From UBA11403 sp963784615 (GTDB taxonomy: Bacteria; Pseudomonadota; Gammaproteobacteria; Legionellales; Legionellaceae), in contig CAWASG010000001.1 in assembly GCA_963784615.1 (NCBI GenBank), positions 620,001-684,000 on the forward strand: a stretch of DNA of 64,000 bases. Direction: 5' to 3'. This document shows, in pieces, positions 25,140-34,403 of this stretch. Position 1 is the first letter of the stretch; each line of letters starts with the position of its first letter. Below the pieces are notes generated by a model, which was given only the letters and a program-made list of their open reading frames with translations, had not been told where the DNA came from and made no database searches. Both the position numbers and the translations under genes were made by a program.

Positions 25140-26330
25140 ATGACACATCGAACAATCCAAACAAAACTACCCTTTGTGACGTTATTGCTTTTAATCTCCT
25201 TTGCATCCGTCAATGCCGTGCTATTTACGCCTGCACTGCCTGATATCACCCATTTTTTTCGTATCGCTGAAGACACAGCGCAACAAACCATCACCTGGTT
25301 TTTAGTGGGCTATGCATTAGGACAACTACTATATGGTCCCATTGCCAATCGCTTAGGTAGAAAACCCGCGCTGTTCATCGGGATTAGTCTGCAAATACTG
25401 AGTAGTCTACTTTGTGCTTTTTCGGGGGTAATTCACGCTTATTGGCTTTTAATTGTTGGCCGTTTTATGTTAGCGCTTGGAGCCGGAGTTGGCTTAAAAA
25501 TGACGTTCACTTTGGTCAATGAGTGCTATGAACCTAAAATAGCTAGCCAAAAAATATCCTATTTAATGTTAGCGTTTGCAATTACACCTGGGTTGGGCGT
25601 TGCGCTTGGTGGATTTTTAAATACTTACTGGGGATGGATGAGCTGTTTTTATGCTAGTGCACTGTATGGCCTCATTCTATTTTTCCTGGTCACCAGACTC
25701 CCAGAAACGCAAAATACTCTTAATTTAAATGCACTTAAACTCAATCATTTATTACATGACTATGGAATGCAGTTTAAAAATAGCCGTCTCGTCATGGGTG
25801 GGCTGTTAATGGGTGCTTCCACCGGGTTCATCTACGTTTTTGCAGCTCTCGCACCCTTTATTGCAATTAACTTATATGGCATGAGCAGTGATGCGTACGG
25901 TATAGCGAATTGCATACCGCCGATTGGATTAATATTCGGCTCATTAGTCAGCGCAAACCTTGCAAAAAATCATACCTTCGAATGGATTATTCGCCAGGGA
26001 ATTAGGATAACAAGCGCCGGAGTTTCCTGGATGCTGGTTGCTATGTGGCTGAATTTCAATTGGCTTTTTTCATTATTTCTACCCATGATAGTCATTTATT
26101 TTGGCTTGTGCTTCATTTTAGCAAATGCATCTACCATTGCGATGAGCAAAGTTACAGACAAAGCGCACGGAGCATCTGTGATGAGTTTTATCAACATGGG
26201 ATTCGCTACACTTGTTGTATTTAGCCTAAGTATATTTCCCCTAAAAATTTTATTGTTGCCGTTGGTCTATCTTGTTTTATCGATTGCCATGATAGGAGCA
26301 TTAAATTGCCTTGGGCGGAAAAATCCATAA
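25140..26330 (+). CDS. MFS drug-efflux transporter (Bcr/CflA type)
   Basis: 396 aa from ATG 25140. Twelve predicted transmembrane helices. The loop 2-3 motif is YGPIANRLGRKPALFIG, and motif C-like FAITPGLGVALGGFL is in helix 5, as in drug:H+ antiporters of the Bcr/CflA group. It lies next to the decapitated LysR gene, so its former regulation is probably lost. Confidence 0.87.
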   Translation: MTHRTIQTKLPFVTLLLLISFASVNAVLFTPALPDITHFFRIAEDTAQQTITWFLVGYALGQLLYGPIANRLGRKPALFIGISLQILSSLLCAFSGVIHAYWLLIVGRFMLALGAGVGLKMTFTLVNECYEPKIASQKISYLMLAFAITPGLGVALGGFLNTYWGWMSCFYASALYGLILFFLVTRLPETQNTLNLNALKLNHLLHDYGMQFKNSRLVMGGLLMGASTGFIYVFAALAPFIAINLYGMSSDAYGIANCIPPIGLIFGSLVSANLAKNHTFEWIIRQGIRITSAGVSWMLVAMWLNFNWLFSLFLPMIVIYFGLCFILANASTIAMSKVTDKAHGASVMSFINMGFATLVVFSLSIFPLKILLLPLVYLVLSIAMIGALNCLGRKNP

Positions 26331-26445
26331 ACTAAAAAATCACATTTTGAAGTAATAGAGGTATATATTTTCATCGATACTAGGGGCTGTGTGTACCGAA
26401 GGTACTGGGGCGCTCCCAAGGAAGCTCATTTAACAGGTTGATTGC

Positions 26446-26491
26446 AACTAATCGGGCAAGGGGACGCTCAGGTGCCATTGCCCGATTAGTT
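26446..26491. terminator. Inverted repeat AACTAATCGGGCAA, probable bidirectional terminator
   Basis: Perfect 14-bp arms with an 18-base loop, between convergent genes 25140-26330 (+) and 26519-26740 (-). Belongs to a family sharing CTCGGGCA-type arms (27758-27791). Confidence 0.55.
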
Positions 26492-26518
26492 ATAAAAAAA
26501 GTTCTTTTCTTTAAAGAT

Positions 26519-26740
26519 TTAAGACACAACAGGAGGAATGATACTGATAGCTACATTTTGTCCTGGCTGAACGGAAAGATCGTAAAAATGGCTAATTGCA
26601 CCTTTAAAAAGAGGTGGTGGGACGACGAGGAACGGGCCGTTTTGGCTTTTTGTGTAGACGTTTTCACCATTGCTTGCATACCGAGAACTGCATGCAGTTG
26701 CAAGCAATGATAGAGCGAGAATAACAACTGTTTTTTTCAC
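26519..26740 (-). CDS. Small lipoprotein downstream of dapA (BamC N-terminus-like)
   Basis: 73 aa, GTG start. Lipobox LATAC, then SSRYASNGENVY and PFLVVPPPLFKGAIS. Position right after dapA and the conserved VPP segment recall BamC/NlpB, but the two globular BamC domains are missing. It may be a minimal BamC-like outer-membrane lipoprotein; this assignment is tentative. Confidence 0.6.
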   Translation of the reverse strand: MKKTVVILALSLLATACSSRYASNGENVYTKSQNGPFLVVPPPLFKGAISHFYDLSVQPGQNVAISIIPPVVS

Positions 26741-26775
26741 GACAAAGACCTTAATTTGTTAAATTTCGGGTGATT

Positions 26776-27648
26776 TTACACCAAATGTAGTGCCCGTAAC
26801 ATCTCTTTTAATAAGGGTTGTTGAGAAGAAGATAACAACGTGAGTGGTAGCCTAATCTCATCTTCGATTAAACCCATCTCATGGAGTGCCCATTTGACAG
26901 GAATTGGATTCGATTCCGTAAACATGAGTCGATGGAGCGGCATGAGTTGTTCATGCAGGCTGATACAATCGACTTTTGCGCCATCGAGTGCTGCGTCTGC
27001 CATTTTGGCCATAAGTCTTGGTGCCACATTGGCAGTCACTGAAATAACGCCTTTTGCGCCGGCGAGTATCCATTCGGCGCATGTAGGATCATCGCCGCTA
27101 TAAATATCCAATCGCCCTTGTGTTTCATGCTGTAACTGATGTAATCGCTCCATGGTTCCTGTGGCTTCTTTAATACCGATAATATTAGAAAGAAGCGATA
27201 AACGTCCAACGGTTTCAGGCAATAAATCACAAGCTGTACGCGTGGGTACGTTGTAGAGAATAATGGGAAGATGAACGGCTTGGGCAATTTGACTGTAGTG
27301 TTGATAAAGCCCTTCTTGCGTTGGCCTGATGTAAGCTGGCGTCATAATGAGTGCTGCGTGAGCGCCGAGTTCCATCGCTTGTTTGGTCAGCTCGATGCAG
27401 GCTTGTGTCGCATTTGCTGCGGTTCCAGCAATGACCGGGATACGTTCGGCGGCGTGTTCAATGACGGTTTTAATAACCAATAATTTTTCTTCATGTGTCA
27501 AGGTACCAGATTCACCGGTTGTGCCGGCGGCTACAAGGGCGTGCGTTCCTTCTTGAACATGAAATTCTACGAGTTCACGTAGACGCGCGGTATCAACCTG
27601 ACCATTTTTCATGGGGGTTACTAATGCAGTAATGCTTCCTCGGAACAT
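26776..27648 (-). CDS. dapA: 4-hydroxy-tetrahydrodipicolinate synthase
   Basis: 290 aa from ATG 27648 with AGAGG upstream; the open frame to 27771 is not coding. It condenses pyruvate with aspartate semialdehyde in lysine/diaminopimelate synthesis. Active site: Thr43-Thr44 (AGTTGES), Tyr132 (LYNVPTRT), Schiff-base Lys160 (GIKEATG), Tyr106 (MTPAY). Full length and intact; cytosolic homotetramer in the family. Confidence 0.97.
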   Translation of the reverse strand: MFRGSITALVTPMKNGQVDTARLRELVEFHVQEGTHALVAAGTTGESGTLTHEEKLLVIKTVIEHAAERIPVIAGTAANATQACIELTKQAMELGAHAALIMTPAYIRPTQEGLYQHYSQIAQAVHLPIILYNVPTRTACDLLPETVGRLSLLSNIIGIKEATGTMERLHQLQHETQGRLDIYSGDDPTCAEWILAGAKGVISVTANVAPRLMAKMADAALDGAKVDCISLHEQLMPLHRLMFTESNPIPVKWALHEMGLIEDEIRLPLTLLSSSQQPLLKEMLRALHLV

Positions 27649-27757
27649 AATCGCCTCTTGAGTCAATGTGAATTTTAATATCATAAACGCTAGTGATAGG
27701 AAAAGACAATCGGGATTTGAGAAGAAATTCCAGGTAACGAGATATGCTGAAATGTAA

Positions 27758-27791
27758 CTACTCGGGCACAAGCGCCTGCCCGAGTAGTTTT
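27758..27791. terminator. Inverted repeat AACTACTCGGGCA / TGCCCGAGTAGTT
   Basis: 13-bp perfect arms, 8-base loop, downstream of the gene at 27812-28897 on the minus strand. Likely transcription terminator; same arm family as 26446-26491 and related to repeats at 40160 and 51060. Confidence 0.6.
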
Positions 27792-27811
27792 CACATAAAA
27801 ACTTAAATGGT

Positions 27812-28897
27812 TTATTTACGCGACATTTCTATGGCTTTTAAAACCAGCAACCACAATGTCATATACGTAATCGAGTAGCATAGCGCCGCATTTTCTTGCA
27901 TGAAATCGCCGAATAATACGTCGGTGATATATAGGCGAAAACCAACTAAAGTGCCGTCTGAATGGTACATATGAATCATCGCTTGAATTTTTAAAAACAA
28001 AACATGAAGGATGTAAACCAGCATTGCATGACGACCAAATAAATCAAATGGAGCCGACCATCGTACCCATTGTTTCATTTCAATTAATGCATAAATGGGG
28101 GCATAAACCAAAAGTGCTAGGCCACCTGTCCATAAGACATACGAACTTGACCAAAGCGCTTTGTTCAGAGGCAATGTTGCGGCCCACATCCATCCGCTTA
28201 ATGCCAGCAATAAACCCGCCCCTATCATCCATAGCAATTTTTGCTGTTTTGGACGAGACGAAATAAGAAATATGCCAATAAGATTGCCGAGAAGTGCCGA
28301 TGCAATGGCTGGCATGGTACTTAACAAGCCCTCTGGATCAAACATGGGTGTATACAGATGCCCAGAACCGAGCACTAGGCGGTCGAGATACCCCACGGCA
28401 TTTCCATCTAGCATCATTCCTGGGTTAAGGGACATGAGACATCCATAACCGATGAGCAAAGCAAACATAATAATGGCTTGGGTGCGCGCTTGCGTGGTAA
28501 CAAATAAAATCGATGAGACTAAATAGCAGATGGCAATGCGTTGTAACACACCGAGGATTCGTATAGAAAAGACATCAAAATGATGTGGAAATGCGTTAAG
28601 CAACAGGCCCATAAAAAAAATGTAAGCGCTGCGACGAATGATTTTCTCAATCAAACGAGAGGATGCCGCTCCTTTCGCACGTAGATTCGATAAAGCCAGG
28701 ACTGAGGAGATGCCGACAATCACAATAAAAAAAGGGAAAACTAAATCCGCTAGTGTGCAGCCATTCCAAACAGAGTGTTCAAGCCAATAATAAGGCGACT
28801 GATTACCCGGGCTATTAACGATAATCATCAAAGCAATGGTTAATCCTCGAAACACATCCAGGGAAATCAATCTTGGGGTGCGGGGGAACTGACTCAT
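27812..28897 (-). CDS. HGSNAT/DUF5009-type membrane acyltransferase
   Basis: 361 aa, about ten transmembrane helices. Starts with the family signature RLISLDVFRGLTIALMIIVN, followed by HSVWNGCTLADLVFPFFIVI, as in bacterial relatives of heparan-alpha-glucosaminide N-acetyltransferase. Such proteins are thought to acetylate amino sugars across the membrane. It follows nagZ by 63 bp on the same strand, which fits recycling of GlcNAc-containing sugars. Confidence 0.85.
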   Translation of the reverse strand: MSQFPRTPRLISLDVFRGLTIALMIIVNSPGNQSPYYWLEHSVWNGCTLADLVFPFFIVIVGISSVLALSNLRAKGAASSRLIEKIIRRSAYIFFMGLLLNAFPHHFDVFSIRILGVLQRIAICYLVSSILFVTTQARTQAIIMFALLIGYGCLMSLNPGMMLDGNAVGYLDRLVLGSGHLYTPMFDPEGLLSTMPAIASALLGNLIGIFLISSRPKQQKLLWMIGAGLLLALSGWMWAATLPLNKALWSSSYVLWTGGLALLVYAPIYALIEMKQWVRWSAPFDLFGRHAMLVYILHVLFLKIQAMIHMYHSDGTLVGFRLYITDVLFGDFMQENAALCYSITYMTLWLLVLKAIEMSRK

Positions 28898-28960
28898 ATT
28901 AGACCTGGTGAAATAAAAAATAACCCGAATTTTACTTTATTTTAACCATTCTGTCAATTA

Positions 28961-29992
28961 TTAGCCAGATTTCAATGTAGTAATACGCTGAAATGCCTCA
29001 TCAATTCGAGAGAGTTTAATGTCGCCTGCATCCACCAAATGCGCTATACAATCAATCACCTGCGTGGCGGTGTGTTCACCCAGTTGATTGCCAAAAATAA
29101 CCATATCGGCGCCGGCATTAATCGTTAAGCGAAGTGATTCCTCAAGCGAGTAATGATCACTAATGGCTTGCATCTGTAAATCGTCACTAATGATAACCCC
29201 TTTATAGCCCAGCTCCTCACGTAGTAATCCGGTTAATATCGGATAAGACAATGTCGCGGGCAAACCTGAGGGATCCAGATGACGATTAATCACGTGAGCA
29301 GTCATAATCATGGCTTGCTGCTGCGGGTCTTGGACAAGCGTTGCATAGGGCTCAAGCTCTGTTGGATGATAGGTGTCAGTGACGTCAACAAAGCCTTCAT
29401 GCGTATCACCAACTGCGCTGCCATGTCCTGGGAAATGTTTATAACAGCAAACGATGCCGTGCTCGTTGAATCCGCGGACACTTGCTGATGCAACTTCGAT
29501 AACTCGCTGAGGAGATGACGAAAAGCTGCGTCCCAATTTTCCAATAATCCCACGTTGATCATTGAGATTTAAGTCAACAACTGGCGAAAAATTTAAATTA
29601 AAGCCTAAGTCAGCCAATGTTTGCGCCATCGCACTCATCTCAACTCGCAAGGCTTCGTTGGATAAATGCGCTTGTTCCAAGGGTGTGATAGTCGCGCGGC
29701 AACCTTCAATATACTTCAATCGATCAACTGCACCGCCTTCATAATCGATGGCAATGAATAACGGCAAATCTTGCGTGTTAAACTGCCGTAACTGAGCGTT
29801 CAAATGCTGAATTTGTTCTCTGGTTTTCAAATTCTTACCAAATGAACGGGCCTGCATATTGTAGTCAAATAATAAAACACCGCCCAGGCCGTCTGATTGC
29901 AACCACTCGGCAACCGGGGAGTTGGCGTGAATATCCGACTCGGGAAACCCAATAATCAACATTTGTGCTATTTTTTTTCGTAAATTACTCAT
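28961..29992 (-). CDS. nagZ: Beta-N-acetylhexosaminidase (GH3, NagZ-like)
   Basis: 343 aa from ATG 29992, the usual NagZ length. KHFPGHGSAVGDTHE is the NagZ loop with the catalytic His of the His-Asp dyad; VIISDDLQM contains the nucleophile Asp. IAIDYEGGAVDRL is the substrate region. The enzyme removes GlcNAc from muropeptides in the cytosol during cell-wall recycling. The start is two bases after the stop of 29995-30447, so translation may be coupled. Confidence 0.88.
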   Translation of the reverse strand: MSNLRKKIAQMLIIGFPESDIHANSPVAEWLQSDGLGGVLLFDYNMQARSFGKNLKTREQIQHLNAQLRQFNTQDLPLFIAIDYEGGAVDRLKYIEGCRATITPLEQAHLSNEALRVEMSAMAQTLADLGFNLNFSPVVDLNLNDQRGIIGKLGRSFSSSPQRVIEVASASVRGFNEHGIVCCYKHFPGHGSAVGDTHEGFVDVTDTYHPTELEPYATLVQDPQQQAMIMTAHVINRHLDPSGLPATLSYPILTGLLREELGYKGVIISDDLQMQAISDHYSLEESLRLTINAGADMVIFGNQLGEHTATQVIDCIAHLVDAGDIKLSRIDEAFQRITTLKSG

Positions 29993-29994
29993 CA

Positions 29995-30447
29995 CTATTG
30001 CTTCGGTGGAATAACGGCAGGAATGGATTGCGTGTCGCAATTACATTTTGAGTCAGCCGTGGGGGGGAGCGGAACTTCAGAAAATTGTTCTGGATAACAT
30101 ACGGTGATATCCCAAGCTGTATCCCCTTGTTTCATTTTTTGAGGAAGTGTCCAGGTACGTTTTCCAGAGAAATGTTTCCCCTTGTCTGCTTGCCAAAATA
30201 CAGGTGAAAACGTTGCACTATAATTGAATGACTCAGCCGCGTCACAACTGAATTTCTTTCGAGTCCAAGACTTCCCTTTCGGTACAGAAATGTTAAACAA
30301 TGACTTGCTGGTGCTGGCATTCGTGACATCGACTGTGACATCATAATTAGTCCAGCATGAATCTTTAACCAATGTGAAAAAACAAGTATGGGCAGAGGCC
30401 GCTGGAGAAAATGCCAAGGCTATGGATAATAGTATTATTTTTTTCAC
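29995..30447 (-). CDS. Exported Cys-rich protein of unknown function
   Basis: 150 aa; signal peptide ends SPAASA (residue 19). The mature part is beta-rich with seven Cys (TCFF, DSCW, FSCDA, VCYP, KCNC) and a Pro-rich tail. No family recognised. First gene of a likely operon with nagZ and the acyltransferase. Confidence 0.7.
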   Translation of the reverse strand: MKKIILLSIALAFSPAASAHTCFFTLVKDSCWTNYDVTVDVTNASTSKSLFNISVPKGKSWTRKKFSCDAAESFNYSATFSPVFWQADKGKHFSGKRTWTLPQKMKQGDTAWDITVCYPEQFSEVPLPPTADSKCNCDTQSIPAVIPPKQ

Positions 30448-30626
30448 ATCAACTCCTGAATTAAACCGATCGTATTGAACCAGAATATTGAGCTACAATA
30501 AGATCGCTTGTCAACAATAAAATCCCCTCTATCCTGCCTGCGCGAAGTACATGTTTCAAAAAGTACAAAATAAGGTTATACTTTGGGCATTATGTAACAA
30601 CTCACTTTATTGTCTGGGAGGTACTC

Positions 30627-30980
30627 ATGGGCATCAAGATAATATTTAGCAAAATGTCTTTTATTTTAGCTGCCGGTTTATTGGTCGGTTCGGTTTGTCA
30701 TGCACATGGTGGCGGAGGTTATCACGGCCATGATGGCGGTAGAGGGGAGTATCGCGGCGGCGATGGTGGTGGACGTAGTTATCATGGTGGTGGCGGCTAT
30801 CGCGGGCGAGGCGGGTATTACCGTGGAGGCGGTGGGTATTGGGGCGCTCCCTGGTATGGTCCTGCGGTCGTTATAGGCGTTCCCTTTGGCGGCTATTATG
30901 CCTATCCTCAGCCCGCTTGCGAGATTATTCAACGATGTTATCCCAATGGGGAATGCATTGAAACTGAGATATGTGGCTAG
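30627..30980 (+). CDS. Exported Gly/Tyr/His-rich protein
   Basis: 117 aa. AGGT-type ribosome site; signal peptide to about residue 27 (SVCHAH). Low-complexity repeats of GGGGYHG, GGRGEYRGG and GRGGYYRGGGGYWG (30-78), then a hydrophobic segment and a four-Cys tail (ACEIIQRCYPNGECIETEIC). Similar Gly-rich small proteins with a YPNGxC tail occur in Legionella-like genomes; function unknown. The BenE gene starts 8 bp later. Confidence 0.75.
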   Translation: MGIKIIFSKMSFILAAGLLVGSVCHAHGGGGYHGHDGGRGEYRGGDGGGRSYHGGGGYRGRGGYYRGGGGYWGAPWYGPAVVIGVPFGGYYAYPQPACEIIQRCYPNGECIETEICG

Positions 30981-30988
30981 GATTTATT

Positions 30989-32173
30989 ATGCGAAGTTAT
31001 TTTTCTTTATCAAATATGGTTGCTGGGTTTATTGCGGTCATGGTCGGATTTACCAGTTCCGCCGTTATCATTTTTCAAGCGGCTACTGCAGCGGGCGCAT
31101 CGCCAGCTGAGATCAGTTCTTGGCTGTTTGGCTTGGGTGTCAGTATTGGACTTTCCTGTATTGGGCTTTCTCTTTATTATCGCATGCCTATATTACTGGG
31201 TTGGTCTACGCCTGGGGCAGCTTTGTTGGCGGCCAGTTTATCTGGCGTTTCAATGCCTGAAGCCGTTGGCGCCTTTATATTTTCAGCGATTTTGACAATT
31301 TTAGCAGGTGTGACTGGCCTGTTTGAGAAAATGATTGATCATATCCCGCGAGCACTGACCTCAGCCATGTTGGCAGGGATTCTTCTGCATTTTGGGCTGG
31401 ATGTGTTTTCATCAATGCAAGAACAATTTCCTATGGTCTGTACGATGCTGGTGACCTACTTGCTTGGGAAGCGCTACTTTCCCCGTTATGTCATCATTCT
31501 GGTTTTGATGGTTGGCATTGCGATGGCAAAACTCAACGGGTTATTTGATTTAAAGCACGTTGAATTCGCTTTATCCACGCCTATTTTTACGGTTCCTAAA
31601 TTCTCACTATCATCGCTCATCAGTATTGGGATTCCTTTATTTGTTGTGACCATGACTTCACAAAACCTGCCTGGTTTTGCCATTCTTAACGCGTCAAACT
31701 ATCATCCCCCTATTTCAACCTTGACAACTTGGACAGGTATTTCTACGTTATTACTTGCTCCATTTGGGAGTTACTCCGTAAGCTTAACCGCACTCACCGC
31801 TGCCATTTGCACGAGTAAAGAAGCGGATAATAATCCCGCGCTTCGTTATAAATCGACCGTTTTTGCTGGGTTATGTTGGTTAGCTATTGGGATATTTGGC
31901 TCAACGCTGGTGGCACTTTTTACAGCATTTCCTAAAGAACTGGTGATGTCGATTGCAGGATTGGCGCTGTTCAGCACAATAGGTAGCAGTATGAAGGCGG
32001 CACTGGAAGAGGCGAAGTATCGGGAACCGGCGATAATTACTATTTTAACCTGTGCATCTGGAATGACCCTGTTTGGCATAGGCGCTGCATTTTGGGGACT
32101 GATTGCGGGGATTATTGCTTCCTTGGTATTAAATTGGCATCCGCGTGAGAAGGCTTTGTTAACAACAGGTTGA
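30989..32173 (+). CDS. BenE-family benzoate/H+ symporter homologue
   Basis: 394 aa from ATG 30989 (AGGA upstream); the longer frame overlaps the previous gene. Twelve or so transmembrane helices. Conserved BenE segments: GFTSSAVIIFQAATAAGAS, LGWSTPGAALLA, FTVPKFSLSSLISIGIPLFV, TSQNLPGFAILNA. Family members import benzoate; no benzoate catabolism genes are nearby, so the substrate is open. Confidence 0.87.
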   Translation: MRSYFSLSNMVAGFIAVMVGFTSSAVIIFQAATAAGASPAEISSWLFGLGVSIGLSCIGLSLYYRMPILLGWSTPGAALLAASLSGVSMPEAVGAFIFSAILTILAGVTGLFEKMIDHIPRALTSAMLAGILLHFGLDVFSSMQEQFPMVCTMLVTYLLGKRYFPRYVIILVLMVGIAMAKLNGLFDLKHVEFALSTPIFTVPKFSLSSLISIGIPLFVVTMTSQNLPGFAILNASNYHPPISTLTTWTGISTLLLAPFGSYSVSLTALTAAICTSKEADNNPALRYKSTVFAGLCWLAIGIFGSTLVALFTAFPKELVMSIAGLALFSTIGSSMKAALEEAKYREPAIITILTCASGMTLFGIGAAFWGLIAGIIASLVLNWHPREKALLTTG

Positions 32174-32189
32174 GTAATGGCGAGCGAAT

Positions 32190-32232
32190 GTAGGGTGGGC
32201 TAAAAGACCGAGAGCCGACCTGCCTACCCTAC
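32190..32232. repeat. Palindromic repeat GTAGGGTGGGC...CCTACCCTAC
   Basis: Shortened member of the 22802-22892 family. Its right edge supplies the stop codon of the gene 32229-32678. Confidence 0.7.
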
Positions 32233-32678
32233 ATCAATGCGGGTGATAATTCTGGTGAGGTCTCGTCAAGCGAGCCTAATTCGTTTAATAGGCAATACAT
32301 TAATATAGCCATCGACATCCCGATGAATGCCTCGCTTTCAAAATAAATCCCTTCTGCCAATACAAGCGACCCAAAAGCAACGTTATAACCATTAACTGAC
32401 AAATTTAAATGATCGCTAATATAATCCGTCAGCATGATTGTAAGGATAAGACCACAAAAAAATGAAACCGGCGTAATGCTAAAATAACTTCCGATTAAAT
32501 ATCCGCCTATCGCATTTAAAGCGATGCCAGCGTCTCTTTCTGACCGAAAACCATAATAAGGACGAACCCGGTTATTGGTGTTTGGACGGAAAAAAGTCTG
32601 ACTTTGCCTGAATGGAGTTGAATTTAATGCCTCATTTACCCGTTGTTGACTGCCTGTTTCTACAACATTATCTAACAT
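32229..32678 (-). CDS. Small membrane protein of unknown function
   Basis: 149 aa from ATG 32678 (AGGG upstream); the frame continues to 32786 without good signals. A polar N-terminal 45 residues is followed by three or four hydrophobic segments (about 50-70, 74-90, 98-112, 116-132). The end (GSLDETSPELSPALM) is acidic and runs into the palindromic repeat. No family recognised. Confidence 0.55.
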   Translation of the reverse strand: MLDNVVETGSQQRVNEALNSTPFRQSQTFFRPNTNNRVRPYYGFRSERDAGIALNAIGGYLIGSYFSITPVSFFCGLILTIMLTDYISDHLNLSVNGYNVAFGSLVLAEGIYFESEAFIGMSMAILMYCLLNELGSLDETSPELSPALM

Positions 32679-32886
32679 CTTTTTACCCTGTAAAGTACAT
32701 ATAAAACACAAGAGAGTTTGAAAATCACGCAGAGTATCATAAATCTCCATACATGACAAAAAATATGTCGCGGTTGTAGCGGACATACGGGTAAACCTTG
32801 AAAGTCTTGAAATTGACCTATATGATAGAGATCAATGTGAGTCCGTACTATGTACATTGTATTTCATGGATTAAAAGGATAAATGC

Positions 32887-33645
32887 ATGCCAATGTCACA
32901 ACGCTCTCGATCATTTAGCGTGCCAATTATTAAAGATATCCTTCTGTTTTTTCGTTTTCTAGGTCACCTGGCATATAGCTTGAAAGACGCAGTGCCGCAT
33001 CAAATGCCTCTGGTATGGCTTAACTTCTTACGTACGGTTTATTATTCCGGTGCCAAGATGGCCATACCACTGATGCTAATCACTTCATTGATGGGTGCAT
33101 CGCTGATACTGAACATCTACCGCATTTTAAGCCCGTTATACATGCAGAATCAGATCTTGCTGGTCGCCCAAAATATTTTATTTTATGATTTATTGCCCTT
33201 TGTGATTGGTTTGGTTCTCTCCATACAATTAGCCCTTAATCTTGTTAATGCTCAGATCCGAAAACTTCAACGAACAACGCACGAGGTCATGCTTCAATTC
33301 ATTATTCCACTCATACTTGGAAGTAATTTAAGCGCCCTACTTCTTTATGTTTATTCGCTTAATGCCATTTTAATCAGTATTTATTTTTGTTTTCGTTATC
33401 TGTTACAAACCGACCTTCATGAATATCTTTTTCATTTAACCAATACGATCACTAGCATTAACATTTTGTACTCTATTTTTAAAACATTAATCTATTGTAC
33501 TATCGTCAGTCTCGTCGTAGGCTATTACTATTATGCAGTTGCATCGGCTCATCTAACATTAAGGCGAGCGATGTCACGAATCATGACGCGCAGTTTACTG
33601 TGCCTTACAATCAGCAGTATTTATTTTAAATTTTTCAGCTACTAG
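32887..33645 (+). CDS. MlaE-like permease of an MCE lipid transporter (divergent)
   Basis: 252 aa with five or six transmembrane helices, in the order expected for the DUF140/MlaE permease: interface helix (IIKDILLFFRFLGHLAYSL), then a membrane domain. The conserved E-rich loop that couples MlaE to its ATPase (GRVG..IAAELGTM..EQIDA) is not visible; the corresponding region reads NAQIRKLQRTTHEVMLQFII. An mlaD-like gene follows after 11 bp, and no ATPase gene is present. Start ATG 32887 or 32893. Confidence 0.7.
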   Translation: MPMSQRSRSFSVPIIKDILLFFRFLGHLAYSLKDAVPHQMPLVWLNFLRTVYYSGAKMAIPLMLITSLMGASLILNIYRILSPLYMQNQILLVAQNILFYDLLPFVIGLVLSIQLALNLVNAQIRKLQRTTHEVMLQFIIPLILGSNLSALLLYVYSLNAILISIYFCFRYLLQTDLHEYLFHLTNTITSINILYSIFKTLIYCTIVSLVVGYYYYAVASAHLTLRRAMSRIMTRSLLCLTISSIYFKFFSY

Positions 33646-33656
33646 GGATAGGTCAT

Positions 33657-34403
33657 ATGCGCTTGGAGCGATTTTATACATTATTAGGGTTGTTTGTTGG
33701 TGGTGCGGCTATTTTATCATTGTTTACTGCGATTTTCTTTTATGACATCTATGTGCGAGAACAAGAAGACAGTTATGTCATGTTTTTTAATGGCTCTCTC
33801 GATGGCTTAAATACAAACTCGACTATCACTTATAACGGCGTTAAAATTGGCGAAGTCAAACTGATTGAAATTACCGAAAACAAGGCTGGAGACGACATTA
33901 AAATACCTGTTTATGTTCAGTTTTTTATCGACCGATCCTTTTCCCGCTCTCAAAAACCGATTCAATTGTTGATTAATAAAGGCTTTGTTGCCAATATAAA
34001 AAAACCTAACTTCATCACTGGTGTCGCTTCCATTGAACTCATCAAAGAGCAAACCCCCAGGAAATTTAAACCCATCCGTTACCGTAATTATTTAATTTTT
34101 CCAACTAAGAATAAACCTGAGGAACTGGTATCAATAGAAGATACATTCAAAGTTGCCCAAAAAACACTTCAGGATATTAGTAATCTGATTAACTCACCAC
34201 GGGTTCGTGAAACAATTGATGCTACAAAAGTGCTTGCTGAAAGCGTTAATCGATTAGCCCTCCATCTTGACGAGGAAACGCCGCAATTAATGACAACGTT
34301 GATTAAAACACTCTTAAATGTCTCATCGGCCGCAAATTCGGCACAGAACTTGAGCGATTATTTATCGCGGAATCCAGAAGCTTTGCTACGAGGTAAATCA
34401 TGA
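33657..34403 (+). CDS. MCE-domain (MlaD-like) substrate-binding protein
   Basis: 248 aa. A single N-terminal transmembrane helix (about 8-30), then an MCE domain: YVMFFNGSLDGLNTNSTITY NGVKIGEV, with VYVQFFID and LINKGFVANI ... ITGVASIEL. A C-terminal helical part (about 160-245) would form the tunnel in the periplasm. It carries lipids between membranes in this family. It overlaps the following lipoprotein gene by four bases. Confidence 0.87.
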   Translation: MRLERFYTLLGLFVGGAAILSLFTAIFFYDIYVREQEDSYVMFFNGSLDGLNTNSTITYNGVKIGEVKLIEITENKAGDDIKIPVYVQFFIDRSFSRSQKPIQLLINKGFVANIKKPNFITGVASIELIKEQTPRKFKPIRYRNYLIFPTKNKPEELVSIEDTFKVAQKTLQDISNLINSPRVRETIDATKVLAESVNRLALHLDEETPQLMTTLIKTLLNVSSAANSAQNLSDYLSRNPEALLRGKS

